Part shown: positions 27,351 to 36,383 of the stretch, in pieces | Numbering within the stretch: position 1 is the stretch's first letter | How the letters are laid out: every line of letters begins with the position of its first letter | Assembly: GCA_934631985.1 (NCBI GenBank) | Contig: CAKTYE010000004.1 | Location: forward strand, 11,018-75,017 | Source of the DNA: an uncultured Clostridia bacterium | GTDB lineage: Bacteria; Bacillota; Clostridia; Christensenellales; Aristaeellaceae | Direction: 5' to 3' | Length of the DNA stretch: 64,000 nucleotides | Program-made: the position numbers and the translations under genes | The notes under the pieces: generated by a model | Told to the model about the DNA's origin: nothing | What the model saw: only the letters and a program-made list of their open reading frames with translations | Databases searched by the model: none

Positions 27351-29561
27351 TTAACCTGCCGATCTGTAAACTTCAATAATATCCTGCCGCTTTTGCAGCT
27401 GCCGAATGACCCGATCCACCTGCTCACGGCTGGAAACGGAAAGGGTCATACCGATGGTCGAGGTCCCCTTCTTGTCGTCCACCTTGGCGGTGACGGCGCG
27501 AATCGGTACGTTCAGTTCGCCGATGTACATCGCCAGCTCGCCCAGCAGACTGACATGGTCGTAAGCGATGACCTGAATGGAGGCCTCAAACTGACCGCTG
27601 CTTTCCTCCGCCCAGGAGACGTTCACCCGGCGCTCCTCCTCGCCGTTCTGCGCATTCACGCAGTCAGCCTTGTGGATGGTCACGCCGCGTCCGCGGGTGA
27701 TATAGCCCACAATGTCGTCGCCCGGCACCGGGTTGCAGCACTTGCCGAAGCGTACCTGAATGCCCTCCAGCCCCTCCATGATGATGCCCTGGGTAGCCTT
27801 GGGCCGCTTCTGCTGCTGTTGCTGCTGATGCTGCTCCTGCGTGGGCAGCTCCGCCAGGTTTTGCTTCGGGGTGGGCGCTTCATGCAGCCGCTGCTCATCC
27901 AGCAAGCGCGTCACTACATAAATGGAGGCCAGACCGCCATAGCCCACCGCGGCATAAAGGTCATCCAGCTCCTGGAAACCGTACTTCTTCAGCATGCCGT
28001 CGTAATATTCCGGCTTGGTCAGGTTGGAAAGCTGCGTGCCGCGGCGCTTGCATTCCCGCTCCACCATATCCTTGCCGCGCTCAACGTTCTCATCCCGGCG
28101 CTCATTCTTGAAGAACTGACGAATTTTCGCCTTGGCCTGGGGGGTCTTGCAAATTTTCAGCCAGTCCATGCTCGGCCCCTTGGACGAGGAGGACGTGATG
28201 ATCTCCACCCGGTCGCCGGTTTCCAGCACCGTGTCGATGGGGACGATCTTGCCGTTGATCTTCGCGCCGACGCAGGCGTTGCCTACGCCGCTGTGAATCT
28301 GATAGGCGAAGTCCAGGGGCGTTGCGCCCTTGGGCATGGAAATGACGTCGCCCTTGGGGGTGAACAGGAACACCTCCTCTGAAAACAGGTCGGTTTTCAG
28401 GGTGTCCATGAACTCCTTGCCATCCCGGGTATCGCTCTGCCAGTCCAGGATCTGCCGCAGCCAGTAGAGCTTGTTGTCCAGGTCGTTGCCCTTCTGCTCA
28501 CCCTCCTTATAGCGCCAGTGGGCCGCAATGCCGTATTCCGCTACCCGGTGCATTTCCCAGGTGCGAATCTGCACCTCAAAGGGGAAGGGCATTTTCCGTC
28601 CGCCCACCACCGTGGTGTGCAGGCTTTGATACATGTTCGCCTTGGGAACGGAGATATAATCCTTGAACCGTCCGGGGATCTGGTTCCACAGGGTATGCAC
28701 AATGCCCAGCACCGCATAACAGTCCGGGATGGTGTCCACCAGCACCCGAATGGCGATCAGGTCGTAGATCTGCTCAAAGGGCTTGTTTTGCAGCACCATT
28801 TTCCGATAGATAGAATAAAAGTGCTTGGGCCGCCCATCAATGTCATAATGAATGTGCTGCTCATCCAGCTTGGCGGACAGCTCCTCGATGACCATGCGGA
28901 TGTTCTCCTGCCGCTCGGCCCGCTTCAGGCCCACCTTCTGCACCAGATTCTGATACCCTGCCGGGTCGATATAGCGCAGGGACAGATCCTCCAGCTCCTG
29001 CTTGATGGCGTACACGCCCAGGCGGTGTGCCAGCGGCGCATAAATGTCAAGGGTCTCCCGGGCGATGGCAACCTGCCGTGCGGGAGCCTGGAATTTCAGG
29101 GTGCGCATGTTGTGCAGGCGGTCCGCCAGCTTGATCAGCACCACGCGGATGTCCTTGCTCATGGCAAGAATCATCTTGCGCAGGCTTTCGGCCTGTGCCT
29201 CCTCCCGGTCGGCAAAGTCCAGCTTGTTCAGCTTGGTCACGCCGTCCACCAGACGGGCGACCTCCGCGCCGAACTCCTGCTGAATAGTCTCCAGCGTGAT
29301 GCCCTCGCAGTCCTCCACCGTGTCGTGCAGTAGCCCCGCCGCAATGGTGGGCGCATCGATCATCAATTCGGTCAGGATGCTTGCCACAAAGCAGGGATGG
29401 ATGAAATACGGCTCGCCGCTTTTGCGCGTCTGCCCCGCGTGGGCCTTTTCGGCAAAGTGATAAGCCTTCTCCACCAGCTTATAGCTGTCGCCGGGGTGAT
29501 ATTTCTGAATCCGTGCCAGCATCTGATCCAGCGGCATGGCTTCATAATTCGTGTATCCCAT
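27351..29561 (-). CDS. rel: Bifunctional (p)ppGpp synthetase/hydrolase
   Basis: 736 residues from ATG 29561 behind AAGGGAGG; an ATG two codons upstream is too close to that site. Order: HD hydrolase domain with FIHPCFVAS and GLLHDTVEDCEG (~60-160), synthetase domain with GRPKHFYSIYRKM (~240), TGS domain opening with VFLFTPKGDVISMPKGATP (~390), a zinc-finger-like/RIS region with RFGKCCNPVPGD, and a C-terminal ACT domain. Intact motifs in both catalytic domains mean that it should make and degrade (p)ppGpp. It is the only long RSH protein in the window. Confidence 0.97.
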   Translation of the reverse strand: MGYTNYEAMPLDQMLARIQKYHPGDSYKLVEKAYHFAEKAHAGQTRKSGEPYFIHPCFVASILTELMIDAPTIAAGLLHDTVEDCEGITLETIQQEFGAEVARLVDGVTKLNKLDFADREEAQAESLRKMILAMSKDIRVVLIKLADRLHNMRTLKFQAPARQVAIARETLDIYAPLAHRLGVYAIKQELEDLSLRYIDPAGYQNLVQKVGLKRAERQENIRMVIEELSAKLDEQHIHYDIDGRPKHFYSIYRKMVLQNKPFEQIYDLIAIRVLVDTIPDCYAVLGIVHTLWNQIPGRFKDYISVPKANMYQSLHTTVVGGRKMPFPFEVQIRTWEMHRVAEYGIAAHWRYKEGEQKGNDLDNKLYWLRQILDWQSDTRDGKEFMDTLKTDLFSEEVFLFTPKGDVISMPKGATPLDFAYQIHSGVGNACVGAKINGKIVPIDTVLETGDRVEIITSSSSKGPSMDWLKICKTPQAKAKIRQFFKNERRDENVERGKDMVERECKRRGTQLSNLTKPEYYDGMLKKYGFQELDDLYAAVGYGGLASIYVVTRLLDEQRLHEAPTPKQNLAELPTQEQHQQQQQQKRPKATQGIIMEGLEGIQVRFGKCCNPVPGDDIVGYITRGRGVTIHKADCVNAQNGEEERRVNVSWAEESSGQFEASIQVIAYDHVSLLGELAMYIGELNVPIRAVTAKVDDKKGTSTIGMTLSVSSREQVDRVIRQLQKRQDIIEVYRSAG

Positions 29562-29612
29562 TTGCATCCTCCCTTCAAGCCGCCCCTGCAAGGCGATAAT
29601 CCTTTCCGTTGC

Positions 29613-31943
29613 TCAGGCTTTTCCGGCCCGCAGATAGCGGATCAGCGGACTGTCCGCCATGCTGCACTTCACCGCCGGCAAAAGCCGCAGTTGAAAGGGC
29701 TGCATGGAAAACTCCGCCAGCTTCACCTGATGAAACGCCGTCAGCCCCACCAGCACCTGTGCACGGGTCAGGCCGCACTGCGCCATCAGTCCGCCGGGGC
29801 GCTCCACCCCACCGCTGTACAGCGCCCTGTACAGCCCCCGCAGCGGCTCATCCGCCAGGGCCAGCGTATCCAGCAGCTCCCGCAGGGCGGGCGCAGGTTT
29901 CATCACATGGAGCGCCGCCCGGGGACAGTGCGCGCGGATCGCCGCCAGCTCCCCCGGCAACACGTCGCCCTCCAGCAGCACGATGTGGTGCCACTGATCC
30001 CTGAGCTTCGTCAGGTCGTAAGCGCACAGCAGCGTGTTGAAGGGCCGTGGGTCCTCCGCTGCGCCTGCGCACACATCCGTCAGGCCCGGATAAGCCGCCA
30101 GAAAGCTGCGGCAGGTCTCCAGCAGATGTGCCAGGCACAGCGTTCCCTGACCCTCCCGCAGCAGCCTTCCCAGGGCGGCGTTCGTCTCCGGGCGCGGGCT
30201 GTCTGATGATCCTGTTAAATTCTCCGCGAGGGTCGTCATTTCCTGCAAAAGCGCCTCGAAAAACGCATCTTCCGCAGGCAGCGGCGATGCACAGGCCGCA
30301 GGCAGCAATGCCTTGACCTGCAATTGCGGCGTAACGCGCTCCCGCCACACATTTTTTTCAGGAGCGAACAGCACATCCACGCGGGTCAAGCCCTTGTCCG
30401 CCAGGTCGCCCAGCTGAAAGGCGATGCCGTCCCGCACGGTGTTGCCCTCGCACAGGGACAGCTTCAAATGCTTGCCGTCCACACCCACTCGCCGGGCCTG
30501 CTGCACGGACACGTCCCGTGCCAGAAACATGGGCGCAGGGTTGCCATAGCCCGTGGGCTGCATCAGCTCCAGTTGGTCAATGAGCGGCAGATCGACCTCC
30601 TCCAGCGTCAGGGGCAGGTCGTATTCCTGCTCGGGGACAAAGCAGTTTGGGTCGCAGCTTTCCGTGATCGCCAGCGACAGGCGGCGGCGCAGTTCCGGCA
30701 CCAGCTCCGCCTGCATGGTCAGTCCCGCCGCCTGCTCATGCCCGCCAAAGCGCAAAAACAAATCCTTGCAGGTGGACAGCATGGCATGGATGTTCACCCC
30801 CGGAATGGATCGGCAGGACCCCACCGCCGTGTCGCCCGTGCGGCTGAGGACGATGGTGGGCCAGTGGAAGCGCTCGCAGATGCGCCCCGCCGCCAGCCCG
30901 ATCACGCCGCTGTTCCAGTTTTCCCCCATGACCACAATGGCCTTGTGGGTATAGAAGTCCGTGGTCTTTTCCATTTCCGCAAGGGCCTGCTGGGTGATCT
31001 CCTGCTCCAGGCTTTGGCGGGTCTGGTTGTTTTCCTCCAAATGTGCGGCGATGCGCTGGGCCACTGCTTCGTCCTGGGTGGTCAGCAGCTCCACGCCCTG
31101 ACCGGCCTCCTCCAGGCGGCCCCCCGCATTCAGGCGCGGCCCCAGTCGAAAGCCCACATGCCCTGCGTTGACCGGGGGCGTTACGCCGCTGACCGTCATC
31201 AGCGCCCGCAGGCCCGGGCGGATGGTGGTCGCCATGCTTTCCAGGCCCATTTTGACAATGACGCGGTTTTCGTCCACCAGCGGCACAATATCCGCAACGG
31301 TCGCCAGTGCCGCCAGCTCCAGCCGCTTGCGCACCCCCGCCATGCCCTGCATTTTCTGGCAGATTTTCAGCGCCACACCTGCGCCGCACAGCCGCCGGAA
31401 GGGATACTCCCCCAGCAGGGGATTCAGCACCGCGTCTGCCGGGGAGGGGGTATCCGCCAGTTGGTGATGGTCGGTGACGATGACCGTCATGCCCAGCTCC
31501 CGGGCCAGGCGCACCTCCTCATGGTTGGTCACGCCGCAGTCCACGGTCAGCAGCAGCCTGCTGCGCTTGGCGATCTGCCGCACCGCATCGCAGTTCAGGC
31601 CATAGCCTTCCCCATGTCGGCTGGGGATATAGTAATCCACCTCCGCGCCTTCCTCGCGCAGGGTTTCCAGCATGATGGATGTGGCGCACACGCCATCCAC
31701 GTCATAGTCGCCGTAGATCATGATGGGCAGATGCTGGTCAATGGCCTGCCGCAGCAGCGCCACGGCCTTGTCCATGTCCTGCATCAGGGAAGGATCGTGC
31801 AACTGATCCAGCGCCGGGTGCAAAAAGCGTTCCGCCTTTTCCGGGGTATCCATGCCCCGGGTACGCAAAAGCCCGGAAAGCCACAGGGGCAGCTCCCCCA
31901 CCGGACGGTTATCCTCCACGCCCCGACGAACCAGATGCAGCAC
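29613..31943 (-). CDS. recJ: Single-stranded-DNA 5'-3' exonuclease RecJ
   Basis: 776 residues starting at GTG 31943, with AAAGGAGG in front; a longer frame reaches back over the promoter. DHH-family motifs: YGDYDVDGVCATS (motif I), LTVDCGVTNHEE (motif II), VTDHHQL (motif III), followed by the DHHA1 region with GGHEQAAG. A ~200-residue C-terminal extension is less conserved. RecJ acts in recombination and base-excision repair. First gene of the recJ-rel-dtd operon. Confidence 0.95.
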   Translation of the reverse strand: MLHLVRRGVEDNRPVGELPLWLSGLLRTRGMDTPEKAERFLHPALDQLHDPSLMQDMDKAVALLRQAIDQHLPIMIYGDYDVDGVCATSIMLETLREEGAEVDYYIPSRHGEGYGLNCDAVRQIAKRSRLLLTVDCGVTNHEEVRLARELGMTVIVTDHHQLADTPSPADAVLNPLLGEYPFRRLCGAGVALKICQKMQGMAGVRKRLELAALATVADIVPLVDENRVIVKMGLESMATTIRPGLRALMTVSGVTPPVNAGHVGFRLGPRLNAGGRLEEAGQGVELLTTQDEAVAQRIAAHLEENNQTRQSLEQEITQQALAEMEKTTDFYTHKAIVVMGENWNSGVIGLAAGRICERFHWPTIVLSRTGDTAVGSCRSIPGVNIHAMLSTCKDLFLRFGGHEQAAGLTMQAELVPELRRRLSLAITESCDPNCFVPEQEYDLPLTLEEVDLPLIDQLELMQPTGYGNPAPMFLARDVSVQQARRVGVDGKHLKLSLCEGNTVRDGIAFQLGDLADKGLTRVDVLFAPEKNVWRERVTPQLQVKALLPAACASPLPAEDAFFEALLQEMTTLAENLTGSSDSPRPETNAALGRLLREGQGTLCLAHLLETCRSFLAAYPGLTDVCAGAAEDPRPFNTLLCAYDLTKLRDQWHHIVLLEGDVLPGELAAIRAHCPRAALHVMKPAPALRELLDTLALADEPLRGLYRALYSGGVERPGGLMAQCGLTRAQVLVGLTAFHQVKLAEFSMQPFQLRLLPAVKCSMADSPLIRYLRAGKA

Positions 31944-31972
31944 AGCGCCAGCCTCCTTTGCAATATGTTTGG

Positions 31973-32001
31973 AGTATACATGTCCCCACGCCAAAAAGCA
32001 A
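31973..32001 (-). promoter_or_regulatory. Promoter of recJ-rel-dtd
   Basis: Minus strand TTGCTT (32001-31996), 17 bases, TATACT (31978-31973), about 25 bases before the recJ GTG. Confidence 0.75.
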
Positions 32002-32004
32002 GTA

Positions 32005-32033
32005 TTGCTCCACGCCTTTGCGTGTGCTATGAT
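32005..32033 (+). promoter_or_regulatory. Promoter of the NAGPA-domain gene
   Basis: TTGCTC (32005-32010), 17 bases, TATGAT (32028-32033). It stands back to back with the recJ promoter, the two -35 boxes three bases apart. Confidence 0.75.
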
Positions 32034-32070
32034 GTAGAAAACTTTTCCCTTTCAGGAGGTCTGACCCTTC

Positions 32071-32910
32071 ATGCGAAAGCTGCTCGCGCTTCTGCTGGTC
32101 TTTTCCCTGCTGCTGCCCGCGCTGGCCCTTGGCGAGGAGCTGGGCGTTATTTTCAGCTATGACAGCGACACCCTGCGCTTCACCATTTCCTATCTGGAAT
32201 ACAAGGGGGCGGACTGCTATCTGACGCGGCTATGGATGGCGGACCCGGCGCGGCAGATCCACAAGGTGACGGCGGACTGGCATCGCGGCCTGGAAAATCC
32301 ACTGACGCTGGGGACGCGGTGTTTAGGCGCGGCGCTTTGCGTGAACGCCAGCGGCTTTGTCAGCCCGCAGTATCCCGAAATTCCGAAAAACTACCCCGGA
32401 ACCAGCAGCGATTATTACTACACGCCCCTGGGTTCGCTGACCGTGACGGACGGCAAGGTGGTGCGCGAGCTTTCCGGAGTCCCCTATTATGGTTTGACGC
32501 TGGAAGCGGACGGTCTGCATCTGTACAACGGGGCAGACAACGCCGAGGTGCTGGCAGCAAGCCCCTTGCAGACCTGGGCGTTTTATGTGCGCAGTCCGCT
32601 GGTAGTGGACCATCAAAGCATTGTGGATGAAAACTGGACGTTTGCCAGGGCGCAGGCCCCGCGCAATCTCATTGCCCGCTTGGACGATGGCAGTTATGTG
32701 CTGCTGACCGCCGCGGACGATTTGAACCGCGGTCTGAACCTCATCAACGCGGTGGCGCTTTTGCAGGAAAAGTTTGACCCGGTATGGGTCTTTAATCTGG
32801 ACGGCGGCGACTCCACGGCGCTGATTGCCCGCCGAAAGGCTTCTGACAAACTGAAGGTCATCTTCGGCAACGTTGCAAAGGTCACCGACGTGATGGTGAT
32901 TACGGAGTGA
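32071..32910 (+). CDS. Secreted phosphodiester glycosidase-like (NAGPA domain) protein
   Basis: 279 residues, ATG after TTTCAGGAGG. Signal peptide RKLLALLLVFSLLLPALALG, then one NAGPA domain with VNASGF (~92) and the diagnostic VFNLDGGDSTALIA (~248). The family is named after the human enzyme that uncovers mannose-6-phosphate; bacterial members are exported and linked to polysaccharide or teichoic-acid-like phosphodiesters and to sporulation envelopes. The natural substrate is unknown. Monocistronic by context. Confidence 0.88.
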   Translation: MRKLLALLLVFSLLLPALALGEELGVIFSYDSDTLRFTISYLEYKGADCYLTRLWMADPARQIHKVTADWHRGLENPLTLGTRCLGAALCVNASGFVSPQYPEIPKNYPGTSSDYYYTPLGSLTVTDGKVVRELSGVPYYGLTLEADGLHLYNGADNAEVLAASPLQTWAFYVRSPLVVDHQSIVDENWTFARAQAPRNLIARLDDGSYVLLTAADDLNRGLNLINAVALLQEKFDPVWVFNLDGGDSTALIARRKASDKLKVIFGNVAKVTDVMVITE

Positions 32911-32916
32911 AAGACT

Positions 32917-32970
32917 GCGAGGGAGGCGGCTTCTGTGCCAGAAGCCCCTCCCTCGCGCTCCCTCCCGAAG
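32917..32970 (+). repeat. Dispersed palindromic element, family B (copy 3)
   Basis: GCGAGGGAGGCGGCTTC TGTGCCA GAAGCCCCTCCCTCGC plus tail GCTCCCTCCCGAAGA, nearly identical to the copy at 7913. It lies 7 bases after the NAGPA-gene stop and probably serves as its 3' end structure. Confidence 0.85.
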
Positions 32971-33000
32971 ATCGGAAAATTTATTTTGCAGTTGTAAGCG

Positions 33001-33408
33001 TTACCGATAGGTTCCGCAGTCTTTACAGTACAGGCTGGCACTGTCATTAACTGTACCGCACTTCTCGCAGCGCCAGGTCTCGCCAGCGCTCGCGGTATGA
33101 TGCAGGTTACTGGAGACGTTAGAAACTACAGCAGGTTTTTTATCTGACGATTGAGTCGCTTTTTCATTTTCCCTTTTCTGCTTTCGCAGGATTTCTAAGA
33201 TTTCCTTGTTGATACAGCAATTCCTTGTCGTTTCGTCAATTAGTTCTCCCATCCCATATAGACCAATCGAGCCAAGCCAGGAAAGCAGCGGCCCTATAAT
33301 GATGACAAACCACCCCAGAGTGAATGCCCCAATCACTGAAGCAATACACCCAAGAATAAACATTGTCATAGCCACCGTCTTCATTTTTCCCCCAATATCC
33401 TCGAACAT
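33001..33408 (-). CDS. Zinc-ribbon membrane protein, paralogue A
   Basis: 135 residues from ATG 33408 behind GGGGAACGGGA. Two or more N-terminal membrane helices (~8-28, 30-55), then GLYGMGELIDET, a charged linker, and a C-terminal zinc ribbon WRCEKCGTVND...YCKDCGTYR. Clearly paralogous to the 168-residue gene ending at 34324: both begin MF-x-I-GGK, share GxYGxGELI, and end CK-x-CGTYR. Such ribbons hold zinc structurally; no known function. Confidence 0.75.
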   Translation of the reverse strand: MFEDIGGKMKTVAMTMFILGCIASVIGAFTLGWFVIIIGPLLSWLGSIGLYGMGELIDETTRNCCINKEILEILRKQKRENEKATQSSDKKPAVVSNVSSNLHHTASAGETWRCEKCGTVNDSASLYCKDCGTYR

Positions 33409-33664
33409 TTTCCCGTTCCCCTTTCTTTTTTGCGGAGCTTTTAGCTTTCGCCTACCCGCTTGACGGTGCCATTGTCTCCTGAATTTCTCCAAAAGTCACG
33501 GTACAAATACGCACATTTTGGCCTTTCCCGTGTGCAAATCTGTAACATTAGAAAAAACGGCATGCGATTCATGCCGTTTTGTACATTGCCCTGCATATGA
33601 ATTTTTCCTGCCGCATGCCCTGCACGTCCCCTGCGCAAACTACCCCGCAGGAGGTACATCACCC

Positions 33665-34327
33665 TTGATTTATATGCGAGACGTCAGCAAGCTTTACCCC
33701 ATGGGCGACCAGGTGGTGGCGGCGCTTTCCCATGTGTCGCTGCACATCGCCCCCGGGGAATATACCGCCGTCATTGGCCCCAGCGGTTCCGGCAAAAGTA
33801 CCATGATGCACCTGCTGGGCTGTCTGGATACACCCACATCGGGCCAGGTGACGCTGCACGGGCGCGACGTGTCCACCCTGCGCCCCTCCGAGCTGGCCCG
33901 GGTGCGTGGGGAGGAAATCGGTTTTGTGTTTCAGGGCTTTCAACTGCTGCCGCAGCTGACCGCGCTGGAAAATGTTGCCATGCCGCTGCTGCTGGCAGGC
34001 GTTCCCCGCGCCCAGCGGGAGCAGCGGGCCGCGTCGCTTTTGCAGCGGGTTGGGCTGGGCGAGCGCATGCACCATCAGCCGAACCAGCTTTCCGGCGGGC
34101 AGCAGCAGCGTGTCGCCATCGCCCGGGCGCTGGTGCGCGATCCGCCTATTCTGCTGGCGGACGAACCCACCGGCAACCTGGACGGGGACGCTACGCGGGA
34201 GGTGCTTTCCCTGCTCAGCGGTCTGCATCGTGAGGGCCGCACCGTGCTGCTCATCACCCACGATCCCGCCGTGGCGGCCTGCGCCCTGCGGCAGATCCGC
34301 GTATCCAAGGGGCATGTGCAGGCTTAG
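33665..34327 (+). CDS. ABC transporter ATP-binding protein (MacB/LolD type), orphan
   Basis: 220 residues from TTG 33665, 10 bases after GGAGG; the ATG nine bases on is too far from that site. All nucleotide-binding motifs are intact: Walker A GPSGSGKST, Q-loop FVFQGFQLLPQLT, signature LSGGQQQRVAIARAL, Walker B ILLADEPTGNLD, H-loop ITHDP. The family normally works with an FtsX/MacB-type permease in lipoprotein, antimicrobial-peptide or signalling exporters. None follows: the next gene is convergent and overlaps by 4 bases. Upstream lies a second, opposite gene. Confidence 0.9.
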   Translation: MIYMRDVSKLYPMGDQVVAALSHVSLHIAPGEYTAVIGPSGSGKSTMMHLLGCLDTPTSGQVTLHGRDVSTLRPSELARVRGEEIGFVFQGFQLLPQLTALENVAMPLLLAGVPRAQREQRAASLLQRVGLGERMHHQPNQLSGGQQQRVAIARALVRDPPILLADEPTGNLDGDATREVLSLLSGLHREGRTVLLITHDPAVAACALRQIRVSKGHVQA

Positions 34328-34830
34328 CGATACGTTCCGCAGTTTTTGCAGCTGATGGCGGTGCTGGTGTTCATCACGCCGCACTTGCCGCAGCGCCACA
34401 TATCCGTGCTGTTGTCACTCGTCTGGGTGCTGCTGACGCTGGGCGTGCTGACCGTCGTGGACACGCTGGGCGTAGCAACGGGCTTGCTGTCGCACATAGG
34501 CAAATTGCAGGCAATGCCCTGCTTGCGCAGCGCCCGCACCTCGTCCGCCAGCACGCGGGTATGCTCCTCCGTCTGCACCGTGCGCTCGATCAGCTCGCCC
34601 AGGCCGTACATGCCCATGGTGCCGACCCACGAAATTAGAAAACCGACAGCGATGATCAGCAGTCCTGCAACGATACGCCCCGCGCTATAGCCAATGCCAT
34701 AGCTGCCGTACATGCGCATGGAGGAGCTGCCTGCCATCGTCACAAGTCCGCTGATGACGCTGGCAATGATGCCCAGCACCGCCAGAATGACCGCCAGCTT
34801 TTTCAGTTTGCCGCCAATGTTTGAGAACAT
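34324..34830 (-). CDS. Zinc-ribbon membrane protein, paralogue B
   Basis: 168 residues, ATG preceded by AAAGGGGAAAAGG. Two membrane segments (~10-32 and 48-72), GMYGLGELIERT, a Ser/Thr-rich linker (~115-140), and a C-terminal zinc ribbon WRCGKCGVMN...CKNCGTYR. Paralogue of the protein at 33001-33408, with the orphan ABC ATPase between the two on the other strand. Its stop overlaps that of the ATPase (TTA/TAG). Confidence 0.75.
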   Translation of the reverse strand: MFSNIGGKLKKLAVILAVLGIIASVISGLVTMAGSSSMRMYGSYGIGYSAGRIVAGLLIIAVGFLISWVGTMGMYGLGELIERTVQTEEHTRVLADEVRALRKQGIACNLPMCDSKPVATPSVSTTVSTPSVSSTQTSDNSTDMWRCGKCGVMNTSTAISCKNCGTYR

Positions 34831-35185
34831 TTTCCTTTTCCCCTTTCCGCTTTGGTGACCCGCTAAAGATCTGCCTGCATATTTGAGCTGCTTCCAAGGA
34901 TAGGGGGGTCACTTGTCACTGCCCATATGATACCGCACGGCTTTCCCCGCCGTCAAGGCTTCCTGCGCCCTTCCGCGTTCCTGCTGCGATAACTGGCTTG
35001 ATCTGTGCGATAACCTGTCACGTTCCGCTGTCTTCGCTCTCCTGGGCGAAGATTCGACCATTGGTGACAGCTTGTTCTGCCGCGCTCCTTATGATATAAT
35101 AGGATGGTCTACGTATAGGAAGCTGTCCCTTCGTCCTGCCGGGACGAAAGGCGCTTCCTCACGCATCATCAAGGAGGCGACGCTT
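34831..35185. other. Intergenic region before mrnC
   Basis: Holds the leader of the zinc-ribbon gene, an unremarkable ~150-base stretch, and the mrnC promoter TTGTTC (35072-35077)-17-TATAAT (35095-35100). After it comes a hairpin, AGGAAGC (35118-35124) with GCTTCCT, enclosing CTTCGTCC..GGACGAAAG, in the mrnC leader. Confidence 0.6.
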
Positions 35186-35599
35186 GTGGAGCAGCGGGAA
35201 TCCCCGCCCATGACAGCCGAGCAGGCCAGACTGCTGAACCCCCTGCAGCTGGCCTATTTAGGAGATTCGGTGTGGGATTTGCTGATCCGCAGCCGATTGA
35301 TCTATCAGGGACGCAACGTACACAACATGCACCGTGATGCAACGGCGCGTGTCAACGCAGGCGCGCAGGCCGAGGCGCTGGCGCGCATCGCGTCCCTGCT
35401 TACCCCCGAGGAGGAGGACATTGCCCGCCGGGGCCGCAACGCCCATGCGCGGCATCCCTCCCCCAAGCACCAGGACCCGGCGGATTACCAGGCCGCCACA
35501 GGGCTGGAGGCGCTCATCGGCTTCCTGTACCTTACCGGACAGGAGGATCGCATTTTGACGCTTTTCCGGCAAAGCCAGAAGGAGGAGACCCATGCCTGA
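35186..35599 (+). CDS. mrnC: Mini-ribonuclease III
   Basis: 137 residues from GTG 35186, eight bases after AAGGAGG; upstream in-frame ATGs lie before the promoter's -10. The RNase III catalytic core is seen as LAYLGDSVWDLLIR and GLEALIGFLYL (metal-binding Asp and Glu), with no double-strand RNA-binding domain, as in Mini-III, which matures the 23S rRNA ends. It opens a cluster matching the Firmicutes order mrnC-rlmB-rae1-sigH. The usual cysS neighbour is not upstream; thyX is inserted downstream. Confidence 0.95.
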   Translation: MEQRESPPMTAEQARLLNPLQLAYLGDSVWDLLIRSRLIYQGRNVHNMHRDATARVNAGAQAEALARIASLLTPEEEDIARRGRNAHARHPSPKHQDPADYQAATGLEALIGFLYLTGQEDRILTLFRQSQKEETHA

Positions 35600-36341
35600 G
35601 ACCAAGCTGCATGTAACGCTTTTGCGGCACACCCTTTCCCCGGAGGAGGTGGTGGCGCTGGGCGCGCGCCTGTGCTATTCCCGTGCCACCCTCGGCGATC
35701 TGGAGCAGAAGATCGCCGCCCGGGATCAGCAGGCCTTTGTGGAGCGTCTGCTGAACATGGGTCACGAATCCGTGCTGGAGCATGCCAGCTTCACCTTCGG
35801 TGTGGAGGGCGTGAGCCGCGTGCTGCTGGCCCAACTGACCCGGCACCGTCTCGCCAGCTTTTCCGTGCAGAGCCAGCGCTACGTTTCCTATGAAAAGGGC
35901 TTTGGCTACATCGTTCCCCCGAAGATCGCCGCCCTCGGCCCCGAGGCCGAGGCGGAGTTCAAGGCGCAGATGGATCAAATGCACGCCTGGTACACCGCCT
36001 GGCAGGAAAAGCTGGGCGCAGGCGAGGGCGGCAATGAGGATGCTCGCTTCGTGCTGCCCGGCGCGTGCGAGACCCGCCTGATGGTCACGATGAACACCCG
36101 GGAGCTGCGCCATTTTCTGAGCCTGCGCATGTGCGAGCGCGCCCAGTGGGAAATTCGCGCCTTGGCGACGGAGATGCACCGCCTGGTGATGGAGGTTGCC
36201 CCCGCCCTGTTCAAGGACGCGGGCGCACCCTGCATCTCCGGCCCCTGCCCCGAGGGCGAAAAGTGCTGCGGCAAAATGCAGCAGAAGCGGCAGGAGCGCA
36301 GGGCCATGCTGGAAGCGCTGGCTGCAAAGAACAACGACTAA
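35592..36341 (+). CDS. thyX: FAD-dependent thymidylate synthase
   Basis: 249 residues, ATG overlapping the mrnC end by 8 bases. The ThyX motif RHRLASFSVQS (RHRxxSxxxxS) is intact, followed by QRYVSY. It methylates dUMP using FAD, NADPH and methylene-THF, replacing ThyA. No thyA or dihydrofolate reductase is in the window, fitting a ThyX lifestyle. A Cys pair near the C-terminus (GPCPEGEKCCGK) is seen in clostridial homologues. Confidence 0.96.
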   Translation: MPETKLHVTLLRHTLSPEEVVALGARLCYSRATLGDLEQKIAARDQQAFVERLLNMGHESVLEHASFTFGVEGVSRVLLAQLTRHRLASFSVQSQRYVSYEKGFGYIVPPKIAALGPEAEAEFKAQMDQMHAWYTAWQEKLGAGEGGNEDARFVLPGACETRLMVTMNTRELRHFLSLRMCERAQWEIRALATEMHRLVMEVAPALFKDAGAPCISGPCPEGEKCCGKMQQKRQERRAMLEALAAKNND

Positions 36342-36383
36342 CGACCCGTACCCCCGCAAAGGGAGAGAAAAGGAGACTATTTC

